From Labrys miyagiensis (GTDB lineage Bacteria; Pseudomonadota; Alphaproteobacteria; Rhizobiales; Labraceae), in assembly GCF_030160835.1 (NCBI RefSeq), contig NZ_BSPC01000075.1, positions 1 to 64,000 of the forward strand: a stretch of 64,000 nt of DNA, read 5' to 3'. The notes beneath the pieces were generated by a model. It worked only from the letters and a program-made list of their open reading frames with translations, ran no database searches and was not told the DNA's origin. A program made the translations under genes and the position numbers. This document shows, piece by piece, positions 50,168-57,857 of the stretch; position 1 is the stretch's first letter, and each line of letters opens with the position of its first letter.

Positions 50168-50332
50168 CCTGGGATCGCAGGCTTCCAGCCTGCTCTTGGA
50201 AGCGCTCGTGTGCCAGAAAGGACGCGTTTGGTGTGCCGGTCTTCGCAGCCACAACGATCTTCAGTCGATGTGGTGGGAACGGCATCTTACACCCTATGTC
50301 GAGGGCATGCCGGTCTGAAGACCGGCACACCG
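50168..50332. repeat. Two palindromic elements in tandem after the caspase gene
   Basis: 50168-50209 reads TCCTGGGATCGCAGGCTTCC then AGCCTGCTCTTGGAAGCGCT, the short stop-codon-associated element. 50231-50332 is an inverted copy of the GTGCCGGTCTTC element: GTGTGCCGGTCTTCGCAGCC, ACAACGATCTTCAGTCGATG, and GCATGCCGGTCTGAAGACCG then GCACACC at the end. Confidence 0.82.
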
Positions 50333-50352
50333 ATTTCGTCCTTTTTCTCTTC

Positions 50353-51771
50353 TCAATGCGCCATCTTCAACCGGTCCCGCATCATCCAGCGGCTTGTCAT
50401 CAGCACGGCCACCACCGCCAGCCCGCTCACCAGTCCAAGCCAGATGCCCGAGCCGCCAAAGCCGAAATGAAAGGCAAGCAGGACGCCGAGCGGCAGGCCT
50501 GCCACCCAATAGCCGAAGCCGGCGATCAGCATCGGCGCCGTGGTGTCGTGCAGGCCGCGCAGCATGCCTGACGCCACGACCTGCGCCCCGTCGACGATCT
50601 GGAACAGGCCGGCAAAGACCAGGAACAAGGCGGCCCGCTCCACCACCACCTGGTTGGCCGGATTGGAGAGATCGATGAAGCCGGCGATCAGCAGATGCGG
50701 GGCCGTCAACATGAGCACGGCCATGGACGCCATGAAACCGACGCCCATGGCATAGGCCGTCCAGCCCGAGCGGGTGGCCGCCAGCCTGTCCCTCGCGCCA
50801 TAGGCCATGCCGACGCGCACCGTTGCCGCCTGGCCGAGGCCCAGGGGGACCATGAAGCTCACCGAGGCGATCTGGATGGCGATGCCATGGGCAGCCAGGT
50901 CCGTCTCGCCGAGCATGCCCATCAGGATGGCGGCGGTATTGAACACCGCTACCTCGAAGAGCAGGGTGACGGCGATGGGAATGCCGAGCCTAAAAATGCG
51001 GCCCAGGCGCTCGAAATCGGGCTGGCCGAAGCGATGGAACAGCCGGTAGCGCCGGAACTTGGGAAGAAAAGCGAGCGAAGCCGCGAGCAGCAGGAACATC
51101 GCCCAGGTGGCGATGCCCGTGGCAATACCGGCGCCGGGCGAGCCGAGTTCGGGCAGGCCGAGATGGCCGAAGGTCAGGCCCCAGGCCAGCACGGCATTGA
51201 TGATGATGGCGCCGAGAGCGGCCCAGAGCGCGGCACGCGGCTTGCCCATCGCGGCGGCGGTGGAGCGCAGGGCGATATAGCCGATGAAGGCAGGCAGGGA
51301 CCAGGCGAGGCCGTGGAGATAATGGGCAGCCTCCCGCGCGATCGTTGGATCCTGGCGCAGCAGCAGCAGGATCGCCTCGCCGTTGAGGAGGCAGACAAGG
51401 CCCGGGAACGAGACGATCGCCGCCGCCCACAGGCCCTGCTGCATGGTGCGCCTGATATCGTCGGGCGCGCTGTCGCGCGCACCGAGGGAACTGGCGACCA
51501 GCGGCGTCACCGCGGTGACGACGCCCAATCCGCAGATGGCGAAGAAAAAGAAGAGATTGTTGGCGAGCGTCACGGCGGCCGTGGCCAAGGGACCAATCTC
51601 GCGCATCAAGGCGAGATTGGTGGTGGTGAGCGCGAGCTCCACCAGATTGGTCAGGATCAGCGGCCAGGCCAGGATCAGGGTTGCAAGGGCTTCCTTGCTC
51701 CAGCTCTGGTTGCTGCCGCGGCCAGCCTGAGGCCCCGAATGCGGGGACACGGTTCCCATGGTCGTTTCCAT
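50353..51771 (-). CDS. MATE family efflux transporter
   Basis: A 472-residue inner-membrane exporter with about twelve helices in two homologous halves, driven by Na+ or H+. Family marks: AWPLILTNLVELALTTTNLA, GPLATAAVTLANNLFFFFAI, LVASSLGARDSA, GETDLAAHGIAIQIASVSFM and VPLGLGQAATVRVGMAYGA. Two in-frame ATGs 12 bases apart are possible starts; the first is listed. It lies next to an MFS exporter on the same strand but 120 bases apart, so they may be expressed separately. Substrates unknown. Confidence 0.94.
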   Translation of the reverse strand: METTMGTVSPHSGPQAGRGSNQSWSKEALATLILAWPLILTNLVELALTTTNLALMREIGPLATAAVTLANNLFFFFAICGLGVVTAVTPLVASSLGARDSAPDDIRRTMQQGLWAAAIVSFPGLVCLLNGEAILLLLRQDPTIAREAAHYLHGLAWSLPAFIGYIALRSTAAAMGKPRAALWAALGAIIINAVLAWGLTFGHLGLPELGSPGAGIATGIATWAMFLLLAASLAFLPKFRRYRLFHRFGQPDFERLGRIFRLGIPIAVTLLFEVAVFNTAAILMGMLGETDLAAHGIAIQIASVSFMVPLGLGQAATVRVGMAYGARDRLAATRSGWTAYAMGVGFMASMAVLMLTAPHLLIAGFIDLSNPANQVVVERAALFLVFAGLFQIVDGAQVVASGMLRGLHDTTAPMLIAGFGYWVAGLPLGVLLAFHFGFGGSGIWLGLVSGLAVVAVLMTSRWMMRDRLKMAH

Positions 51772-51893
51772 TCCATCTCTAAAATTGGAGCGGGGGCCCC
51801 TGGCAGTTCTGCCAGCGCGGCCCCCGTTCGTCTGTGGGCCGGTCCTGCGACCGGGAAGAGTTCAAGGCACCGGTCTGGAGACCGGCGCGCTGC

Positions 51894-53168
51894 TCAGTCG
51901 AAAGCCTCCACGATCTTATCCTGCGCCATCACCGGCTGCGGCCGCTCGATATTGGGCAGGAAAATCGTCAGGAGCCCGATCATCGGCAGGAAGGAGCAGA
52001 CCTTATAGACGAATTCGATGCTGGTGTGATCGGCCAGGAAGCCGAGCGCCGCGGCGCCGAGGCCGCCCATGCCGAAGGCGAAGCCGAAGAACAGGCCGGC
52101 GATCATGCCGGTCTTCCCCGGCACCAGCTCCTGCGCGAAGACGATGATGGCCGAGAAGGCCGAGGACAGGATGAAGCCGATGATCACGGCGAGCACCGTC
52201 GTCCAGGTCAGATTGGCATAAGGCAAAGCCAGCGTGAAGGGCAGCACGCCGAGGATCGATACCCAGATCACATATTTACGGCCGATGCGATCGCCCACCG
52301 GGCCACCGATCAGCGTACCTGCCGCCACCGCGAACAGGAAGATGAACAGGTGGAGCTGAGCATCCTGCGCCGACAGGCTGAACTTCGAGATCAGATAGAA
52401 GGTCAGATAGCTCGACATCGAAGCCATGTAGAAGAACTTCGAGAAGATCAGCAGGAGCAAGATGACGATCGAGCCAATCACCCGGGCACGCGAGAGCGGC
52501 GCCGTCATCAAGTGCGACTTCGGCTTGGCGCCCGCCGTGCGGCGGCGATAAGCGGAATACCACGTGCCGACATTCCACAGGATGACCATGCCGACGAGGG
52601 CAATCACCGAGAAGCTCGCCACCGAATGCTGGCCGTACGGCAGCACGATGAAGGCGGCGAGCAGCGGCCCGATCGAGGTGCCGAGATTGCCGCCGACCTG
52701 GAAGACCGACTGGGCCAGCCCCGGCTTGCCGCCCGAGGCCATGCGCGCCACGCGCGAGGATTCGGGGTGGAAGATCGAGGAGCCCACGCCCACCAGCATG
52801 GCCGCGATCAGCACCGCCTCGAAATTCGGCGCATAGGCGAGCAGCACCAGGCCGCACAGGCTAACGCCCATGCCAACGGCCAGCGAATAAGGCTGCGGCC
52901 TGTGATCGGTGTAGAGACCGACGAAGGGCTGCAGCAACGAGGCGGTGAGCTGGAAGGCAAGGGTGATCAGCCCGATCTGGCCGTAGCTCAGCGCGAAATT
53001 CTCGCGCAGCATCGGATAGATCGAGGGGATCAGCGATTGCAGCGTGTCGTTAAGGCAATGCGAAACGCTGATCGCCAGGAGAATCGAATAGGCCGTGCGT
53101 TCGGCGCTGAAGGCCGATGCTCCCGCAGGAGCGGCGGAAGGAGGCAATGTCGCTGCTTTGGCGTCCAT
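51894..53168 (-). CDS. MFS transporter, Fsr-like (fosmidomycin resistance)
   Basis: A 424-residue major-facilitator protein with about twelve helices. SHCLNDTLQSLIPSIYPMLR and GQIGLITLAFQLTASLLQPF are typical of the Fsr family, and VGVGSSIFHPESSRVARMAS contains its characteristic H-P-E-S-S-R-V motif. The central loop has GGPVGDRIGRKYVIW (the MFS G-x3-D-R-x-G-R-K pattern). It may export fosmidomycin-like or other compounds. A GTGCCGGT-related palindrome lies just beyond its stop. Confidence 0.93.
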   Translation of the reverse strand: MDAKAATLPPSAAPAGASAFSAERTAYSILLAISVSHCLNDTLQSLIPSIYPMLRENFALSYGQIGLITLAFQLTASLLQPFVGLYTDHRPQPYSLAVGMGVSLCGLVLLAYAPNFEAVLIAAMLVGVGSSIFHPESSRVARMASGGKPGLAQSVFQVGGNLGTSIGPLLAAFIVLPYGQHSVASFSVIALVGMVILWNVGTWYSAYRRRTAGAKPKSHLMTAPLSRARVIGSIVILLLLIFSKFFYMASMSSYLTFYLISKFSLSAQDAQLHLFIFLFAVAAGTLIGGPVGDRIGRKYVIWVSILGVLPFTLALPYANLTWTTVLAVIIGFILSSAFSAIIVFAQELVPGKTGMIAGLFFGFAFGMGGLGAAALGFLADHTSIEFVYKVCSFLPMIGLLTIFLPNIERPQPVMAQDKIVEAFD

Positions 53169-53480
53169 AAATCGTCACTAGTCCGGCGATGCCGACGAGG
53201 CGTCACCGCTGGCTATCCCTTTGCTGTGGCACGAAAAATCGGCGTCCTGGCCCACGCCAGCGCCGATCCTGCCCAAATCCGCGGGGCTGGTGCGGGAAAA
53301 TGAATAAAGAAAAGAGCGGGAGCCGCCCGCTAAACCGTTTTACCCGATCGAGTGCCCCGAGGGAATATTTGGTCAGGCGGTCAAATATGAAAACTGGTTA
53401 TGGGACTCATCACATCTATGCGATGCAAAGCGGAACAAAACGTCGCCAGCGGTATCATTTGCCGCCGAAGAGATCCACGC
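53169..53480. other. Intergenic region without a supported gene
   Basis: The only long frames here are shadows of neighbours. The region is the shared promoter space of the divergent MFS and secreted-protein genes. I see no repeat or RNA structure that I can name. Confidence 0.5.
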
Positions 53481-53876
53481 ATGAAACCTCTTGCCATCGC
53501 CCTGCTCGCCGGTGCCTTCGCCTGCCTTGCCGGTTCTGCCTATGCCGGGCCGCGTGAGATCTTCCTCGCTCATCTGCAGCAGGCGATCCGCCAGAACGAC
53601 ATGGGCTGGATCGGCTCTCATCTCAGCTTTCCCGTCGCCATCCGCGGCAAGCATCGGCTGGTGCTGAGGAGCCGGCAGGCTTTCACCAATTTCGATCCGG
53701 CGCTGATCGGGCCGACATTGCGTGCCGCCGTCCTGGCCGAGAAGCCGGAGGACTTGTTTTTGAACTGGCAGGGCATGATGATCGGCTCCGGGCAGCACAA
53801 TGTCTGGGTGTGCGATGTCTCTGCCGATCCATCGAAGCCCGACTACCGCATCTTCGCGATGAGTGGCGCCAATTGA
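53481..53876 (+). CDS. Secreted hypothetical protein, 131 residues
   Basis: A small secreted protein: signal peptide MKPLAIALLAGAFACLAGSA then YAGP, followed by REIFLAHLQQAIRQNDMGWI, LSFPVAIRGKHRLVLRSRQA and MMIGSGQHNVWVCDVSADPS. The tail is aromatic-poor and contains a lone cysteine. ATG 53481 is chosen for the signal peptide; the longer reading upstream has no signal peptide and a cysteine/arginine-rich start. It is followed 30 bases later by another secreted protein, so both may serve in the periplasm. Confidence 0.72.
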   Translation: MKPLAIALLAGAFACLAGSAYAGPREIFLAHLQQAIRQNDMGWIGSHLSFPVAIRGKHRLVLRSRQAFTNFDPALIGPTLRAAVLAEKPEDLFLNWQGMMIGSGQHNVWVCDVSADPSKPDYRIFAMSGAN

Positions 53877-53906
53877 GGCAGGCAGGGCGCAATAGGCAAG
53901 GGGACG

Positions 53907-54668
53907 ATGAGCGGGCGTAGAACGGGGAAGGTTTGGCTGGCGGTCGCAGTTCCGCTGCTGGGCGGGATGGTCCTCTCGGCAGCACAGGCCGAAGAGCTGC
54001 CGCTTGCCTTCACCAAAGCGAGCGATGTCGCCAAGGGCGTGCCCGGCTTCCCGCGCCTGGCGGCAGGCTATGCCATGTCCCGGAAGATCAATGCCGCGCT
54101 CGTCAAGGCTGATGCGCGGGCGAAGGCCGGCGCCAGGAGCTGCCTTGCCGGGGCGGGCAAGCACGGCGACTGGTCCCGTTCGGTCGAGATCACCATGAAG
54201 GGGCCTCGCTTCGTCTCCTTCGTCGCGACAGATGATTATTTCTGTGGCGGCGCCTATCCCGACACCTCGACGCAAGCCCTGGTCTATGACCTGACCACCG
54301 GCATCCCGGTGGATTGGGCGAAGTTCCTGCCGCCGGCCCTGCTCGGGGAGAAGGGCACCACCAAGGCGGCCGACGGCACCGTGCTCGGCACGCTCTCCTC
54401 GCCGACGTTGACGGCGCTCTATGTCAAGGCCGTGAAGCCGGCTGAGATCGATCCGAGCTGCCAGGACGCGCTCGATTCGCAGCCCCTGCATTTCCTGGCC
54501 TGGCCCGACGCCAAGGCTAATGGTCTCACGCTGCAGCAGACCGACCTGCCGCATGTGGCGGCAGCCTGCGGCCCGGCTGCGACCGTGCCGATGGCGGAGT
54601 TGCGCAGTGCGGGTGTCGACGCGGCGCTGCTCGATGCGATCGAGGCCGCGCACAAGGTATGGAAGTAG
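53907..54668 (+). CDS. Secreted DUF3298/PdaC-like protein
   Basis: A 253-residue protein with a signal peptide (VWLAVAVPLLGGMVLSAAQA). The core resembles the PdaC/RsiV-type DUF4163-DUF3298 domain: RSVEITMKGPRFVSFVATDD then YFCGGAYPDTSTQALVYDLT and TGIPVDWAKFLPPALLG, a pattern in which G-G-A-x-P and the following Y-D-L recur. Cysteines (SCLAG, FCGG, SCQD, ACGP) may form disulfides. It is tandem with another secreted protein. Its stop codon is directly followed by a palindromic repeat. Function unknown. Confidence 0.76.
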   Translation: MSGRRTGKVWLAVAVPLLGGMVLSAAQAEELPLAFTKASDVAKGVPGFPRLAAGYAMSRKINAALVKADARAKAGARSCLAGAGKHGDWSRSVEITMKGPRFVSFVATDDYFCGGAYPDTSTQALVYDLTTGIPVDWAKFLPPALLGEKGTTKAADGTVLGTLSSPTLTALYVKAVKPAEIDPSCQDALDSQPLHFLAWPDAKANGLTLQQTDLPHVAAACGPAATVPMAELRSAGVDAALLDAIEAAHKVWK

Positions 54669-54752
54669 CCGGGAGCGCGGACGTCTCGTCCGCTCTTCCT
54701 CTGCCATAGAACGCTTCGTTTCCAAGAGCGGACGAGACGTCCGCGCTCCCAG
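54669..54752. repeat. Palindromic element, GCGGACGTCTCGTCCGC type, intact copy
   Basis: GGGAGCGCGGACGTCTCGTC near 54671 and GACGAGACGTCCGCGCTCCC near 54731-54750 are inverted copies around a spacer with CATAGAACGCTTCG. It begins one base after the stop codon and ends two bases before a terminator. Same family as 6028-6207. Confidence 0.88.
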
Positions 54753-54753
54753 C

Positions 54754-54788
54754 AAAAAAGCGCGATCATGGCAGGCCATGATCGCGCT
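54754..54788 (-). terminator. Rho-independent terminator for the DUF1127 gene
   Basis: On the minus strand, AGCGCGATCATGGC (54788-54775), loop CT, GCCATGATCGCGCT (54772-54759), then TTTTTT. A perfect 14-base stem, located 51 bases past the stop at 54840. Confidence 0.93.
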
Positions 54789-54839
54789 CCAGACTTTTCG
54801 GTGCAGGCGCCGCCGTTCTGGACGGGGCGATCTACGAAA

Positions 54840-55010
54840 TCAGATGGCTTCGTTCTCGGCCGAAGCGACGCGGTCGACATGGCCGCGATAGATGCCGAGG
54901 TCGAGCATCTCGCGGTAGCCCAGCTGCCTGCGCACATTGGCGATGCGGCGGCGGTTGCGGAAGGCAACGACCCGGGCGGTGATGGCGTTGAGGATGGACA
55001 CGGTGGTCAC
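54840..55010 (-). CDS. DUF1127 (YjiS-like) small protein
   Basis: A 56-residue arginine-rich protein: TTVSILNAITARVVAFRNRR then RIANVRRQLGYREMLDLGIY then RGHVDRVA. This is the short DUF1127 pattern, found in Hyphomicrobiales as growth- and stress-related RNA-turnover or phosphate regulators. The start is GTG 55010, supported by GGA nine bases upstream and by homology; the longer reading frame extends into an unlikely N-terminus. A strong terminator follows. Confidence 0.9.
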   Translation of the reverse strand: MTTVSILNAITARVVAFRNRRRIANVRRQLGYREMLDLGIYRGHVDRVASAENEAI

Positions 55011-55163
55011 TGTAGTCGTTCCAAAAAAGAGGTTTCGTTTGTTGGGGTGGTGTATACGCGAATTGTGATAAAATTTGTGCAAAATCGCACGGCGCTGCAT
55101 GTATATCGGTCATGTGATTTCTGCATGGTTTAGAAGGCGTTAAGCCCCCTTCCACAAGGGCAT

Positions 55164-56288
55164 TCAGCGCCCTGCCAAGTATTTATCCACTGCCTTCATT
55201 TTGGGCTCCGCACCATGGCCCGGCCGCAGCGGTGCGCTGACCAGCCCATTGTCGTGCCAGATGGGCTCCTCGATCAGCTCGAATTGCATCGGACCCGGCA
55301 AGGGCTTGAGCTCGAAAAGCACCGCCGAGCGGGTCGCCAGCGACAGATGCAGGCTCGCTCCCGTGAGCACGGCCGTCGACCAGGCATGGGCGTTGACGAT
55401 GCGGCCCGCATCCTCGATCGCGGCGGCGGCAAGGCGAAAGCCGGTGATGCCCTCGACGCGGGCGGGATCGATCCCGAAGATGTCGACAGCCTCGGTTTGG
55501 ATCCAGCGCTGATAGCCCGCCGGCTGCCACTCGCGCTCGCCGGCGGCGACAGGCACGCTCACCGCGGCCTTGAGCGCGATGTGGTCGGCGACTCGGCTGG
55601 GATGGAAGGGCTCCTCGATCCAGGCGATGTCGTGCTCGGCCATGCGGTTCACGGTGCGCACCGCCGTCGGCAGGTCCCAGGCCGTGCCATTGCCGGCATC
55701 GACCATGATACCCCCCGCCTTGCCGATCTCATTGCGCAGGGCGGCGACCAAGGCGACATCGTAGTCGGGATCGCGGCCGGCCTTCGACAGGCCACGCTTG
55801 CCGAGCCCTAATTTGGTCGAGCGGAAGCCATTGGCAAAATGGGCGGCGATCTCGCGCACCGAGTCCTCGATGGTCGGCTGGTTGACATGGAGGCTCGCGC
55901 AGGCGGGCAGGGTTTCGTGCTGGGGGCCGAGCAGCTTGACCAAGGGCTCGCCCTTGTCCTTGGCGGCGATGTCCCACAGCGCCATGTCGATGGCGGAGAG
56001 AGCGAAGGCCGCGATGCCGCCCTCGCCATACCACCAGCTGTGCTTCTTCATGGCGTCCCAGCAGCCCTGGATATCCAGCGCCTCACGCCCGTTCAGCAAG
56101 GGCAGGAAACCGTCCTCGATAATGGCGGCGGTGGCCTTGCAGGCTTCCGGCCACATGGCGATGGCCTCGCCCCAGCCGCGGATGCCGGCGTCGGTGTCGA
56201 CGGCGACCAGCACGGTCATGCGCAGATTGTTGAAATCATTGGGTTCCGGCCAGCGCAGCACATAGGGCGTCATTCCGGTAATGCGCAT
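55164..56288 (-). CDS. Mandelate racemase/muconate lactonizing enzyme family (enolase superfamily)
   Basis: A 374-residue metal enzyme that abstracts a proton next to a carboxylate, giving acid-sugar dehydratases and racemases. It starts MRITGMTPYVLRWPEP. The active-site pattern is present: Lys in STKLGLGKRGLS, the three metal ligands in VDAGNGTAWD, WIEEPFHP and VAAGERE, and the second catalytic residues in FGIDPARVEG and NAHAWSTA. GGGGAGTGGGA precedes the ATG. It is divergent from an ABC transporter and its operon, so it may dehydrate the acid sugar that the cluster handles. Confidence 0.92.
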   Translation of the reverse strand: MRITGMTPYVLRWPEPNDFNNLRMTVLVAVDTDAGIRGWGEAIAMWPEACKATAAIIEDGFLPLLNGREALDIQGCWDAMKKHSWWYGEGGIAAFALSAIDMALWDIAAKDKGEPLVKLLGPQHETLPACASLHVNQPTIEDSVREIAAHFANGFRSTKLGLGKRGLSKAGRDPDYDVALVAALRNEIGKAGGIMVDAGNGTAWDLPTAVRTVNRMAEHDIAWIEEPFHPSRVADHIALKAAVSVPVAAGEREWQPAGYQRWIQTEAVDIFGIDPARVEGITGFRLAAAAIEDAGRIVNAHAWSTAVLTGASLHLSLATRSAVLFELKPLPGPMQFELIEEPIWHDNGLVSAPLRPGHGAEPKMKAVDKYLAGR

Positions 56289-56311
56289 TCCCACTCCCCG
56301 ACTTTTCTTTT

Positions 56312-56450
56312 TGTCATCTCGGACGCTTCGCAGCGCGCAGCGGTGCGATGCAGATCCGGGACCGCATGACGACAGAGGCGCCCTTTGCGTCGCGCGGTCC
56401 CGTGTCTGCAACGCGCCACTTCGCACCGCATTGCGCACGGGATGACATTC
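56312..56450. repeat. GTCATCTCGGACGC palindromic region in the divergent promoter gap
   Basis: GTCATCTCGGACGC near 56315 is mirrored by GCGCACGGGATGACA near 56435-56447, and CAGATCCGGGACCG near 56351 by GCGGTCCCGTGTCTG near 56394. The remaining bases to 56540 lead to the binding-protein gene. Any operator for the cluster regulator must lie in or beside this element. Confidence 0.6.
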
Positions 56451-56540
56451 CACCTTGGCAGTTTTGGCAAGCCGTGTTATCTCGAAAGAAATACAATTGG
56501 TCAGGCCAAAAGACAAGGCTGGCAACCCTGGGAGGGAGTT

Positions 56541-57731
56541 ATGAAGCGCATGAACCGGCGTGGCGTGCTTATTGGTGCGTTGCTGATGTCCTCGACGCTG
56601 CTGGCGTCGGCGGCCCTGGCGGAGGACTTCCACGGCTTCGACCCCGAGAAGGCCGATGGTTCCCTGCCCACGGCCCAGCAACTCGCCGACATGGTGAAGG
56701 ATGCAGCGGCCGCCTCGAAGCCGCGCAACGGCTCCAATTTCGTGATCGGCTTTGCCAATCTGCAGCGCGACATCGCCTTCTGCGTGAAGGTGGAGCAGGG
56801 CCTGGTGGCCAACGCCAAGGCAGCGGGCATCGACCTGCAGGTGGCCGACAATCGCCTCGACGGTGCCACGGCGCTCGCCAATGCGCAGAGCTTCATCCAG
56901 CGCAATGTCGACTATGTCGTCGAGTTCCAGACCGACGCCAATTTCGGCGCCACGATCATGCAGCAGATGAACGACGCCAAGACCAAGGTCACAGCGATCG
57001 ACATCCCGATGCCCGGCGCCACCTTCTTTGGCGCCAACAATCCGCGTTCCGGCTTCATGGGCGGCTCCTATCTCGGCCAGGCGGCCATCGCCAAATTCGG
57101 CCTCGACAAGGTGAAGCAGGGCTATCTCGTCATCGGCGAGCTGCCGCAATCGGGCGCCATCCCGGCCATGCGCACGGGCGGGCAGGTGGCCGGCTTCCTC
57201 GCGGCCGTCGATGGCTTCCCGCAGGCGCAGGTTATCAAGATCGACTCCAAGAACACCCGCGAAGAGAGCTTCGCCCAGATGAACAACGTGCTCGGCCGCA
57301 TTCCGCTGGGCGTGCCCATCCTCGTCACGGCGATCAACGATCAGTCCGCCACCGGCATGCTGCAGGCGGTGAAGCAGGCCGGGCGCGATGCCGACGCGCT
57401 GGTGGTCGGCATGGGCGCCGACGAGGTGCAGACGCTTGTGGACGAGCCGGACTTCATCGCTTCCGTCGGCTATTTCCCGGAGCGCTATGGCAACTACATC
57501 ATCCCGCTCGCCTTGATGCAGCTCGCTGGCAAAAAGACGCCGGACACGGTGCTGGTCAACCATGTGATGGTGACCAAGGCCAATGTCTGCAAATTCTACA
57601 CCGACCAGAAATGCGCCTCGGGCGATACGCTCGACTACAAGTTCCCGGCCGACAAATTCGCCGCGCATCTGGCCGCGCTGCGCCAGTCGCCGGATCTCAA
57701 GGGCTTCGAGAACCTAATCCCGAGCGATTGA
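56541..57731 (+). CDS. Sugar ABC transporter substrate-binding protein
   Basis: A 396-residue periplasmic binding protein of the RbsB-like (type I) family for sugars or polyols. The signal sequence is MKRMNRRGVLIGALLMSSTL then LASAALA. Domain features: NGSNFVIGFANLQRDIAFCV, ANAKAAGIDLQVADNRLDGA, AQSFIQRNVDYVVEFQTDAN, KVTAIDIPMPGATFFGANNP and MLQAVKQAGRDADALVVGMG. GGGAGGGAGTT stands right before ATG 56541. It heads the ABC cluster, so it should determine what is taken up; the ligand cannot be read from the sequence. Confidence 0.94.
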   Translation: MKRMNRRGVLIGALLMSSTLLASAALAEDFHGFDPEKADGSLPTAQQLADMVKDAAAASKPRNGSNFVIGFANLQRDIAFCVKVEQGLVANAKAAGIDLQVADNRLDGATALANAQSFIQRNVDYVVEFQTDANFGATIMQQMNDAKTKVTAIDIPMPGATFFGANNPRSGFMGGSYLGQAAIAKFGLDKVKQGYLVIGELPQSGAIPAMRTGGQVAGFLAAVDGFPQAQVIKIDSKNTREESFAQMNNVLGRIPLGVPILVTAINDQSATGMLQAVKQAGRDADALVVGMGADEVQTLVDEPDFIASVGYFPERYGNYIIPLALMQLAGKKTPDTVLVNHVMVTKANVCKFYTDQKCASGDTLDYKFPADKFAAHLAALRQSPDLKGFENLIPSD

Positions 57732-57741
57732 ACGGGGCATC

Positions 57742-57846
57742 TGTGTGCCGGTCTTCAGACCGGCATCTTCCTCTCAACCCGCGAGGTTCCATGCCGTTTC
57801 CGCCACATCGACATTATCGATGTGGCTGAGAAGACCGGCACACCAG
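57742..57846. repeat. GTGCCGGTCTTC palindromic element, copy 3, inside the ABC operon
   Basis: GTGTGCCGGTCTTCAGACCG then GCATC on the left, GAGAAGACCGGCACACCAGG on the right, with an inner hairpin ACATCGACATTATCGATGTG. It shares CCGCCACATCGAC...GAAGACCGGCACACC with the copy at 50231-50332. It fills the gap between the binding-protein and ATPase genes; the next ribosome-binding site (AGGAGT) begins at its edge. Confidence 0.88.
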
Positions 57847-57857
57847 GAGTCCCCATC

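Noticed and set aside
51834-53303. 489-residue plus-strand frame opposite the MFS transporter
   Set aside because: Low-complexity charged sequence, an antisense shadow of the transporter gene.
56289-57668. N-terminal extension of the enolase-superfamily frame across the binding-protein gene
   Set aside because: The extended 834-residue reading runs antisense to the binding protein. Homology and a good ribosome-binding site place the start at 56288.
6028-57846. Possible CRISPR array from the repeated motifs
   Set aside because: Copies are dispersed, palindromic and not regularly spaced with unique spacers, and no cas gene is present.
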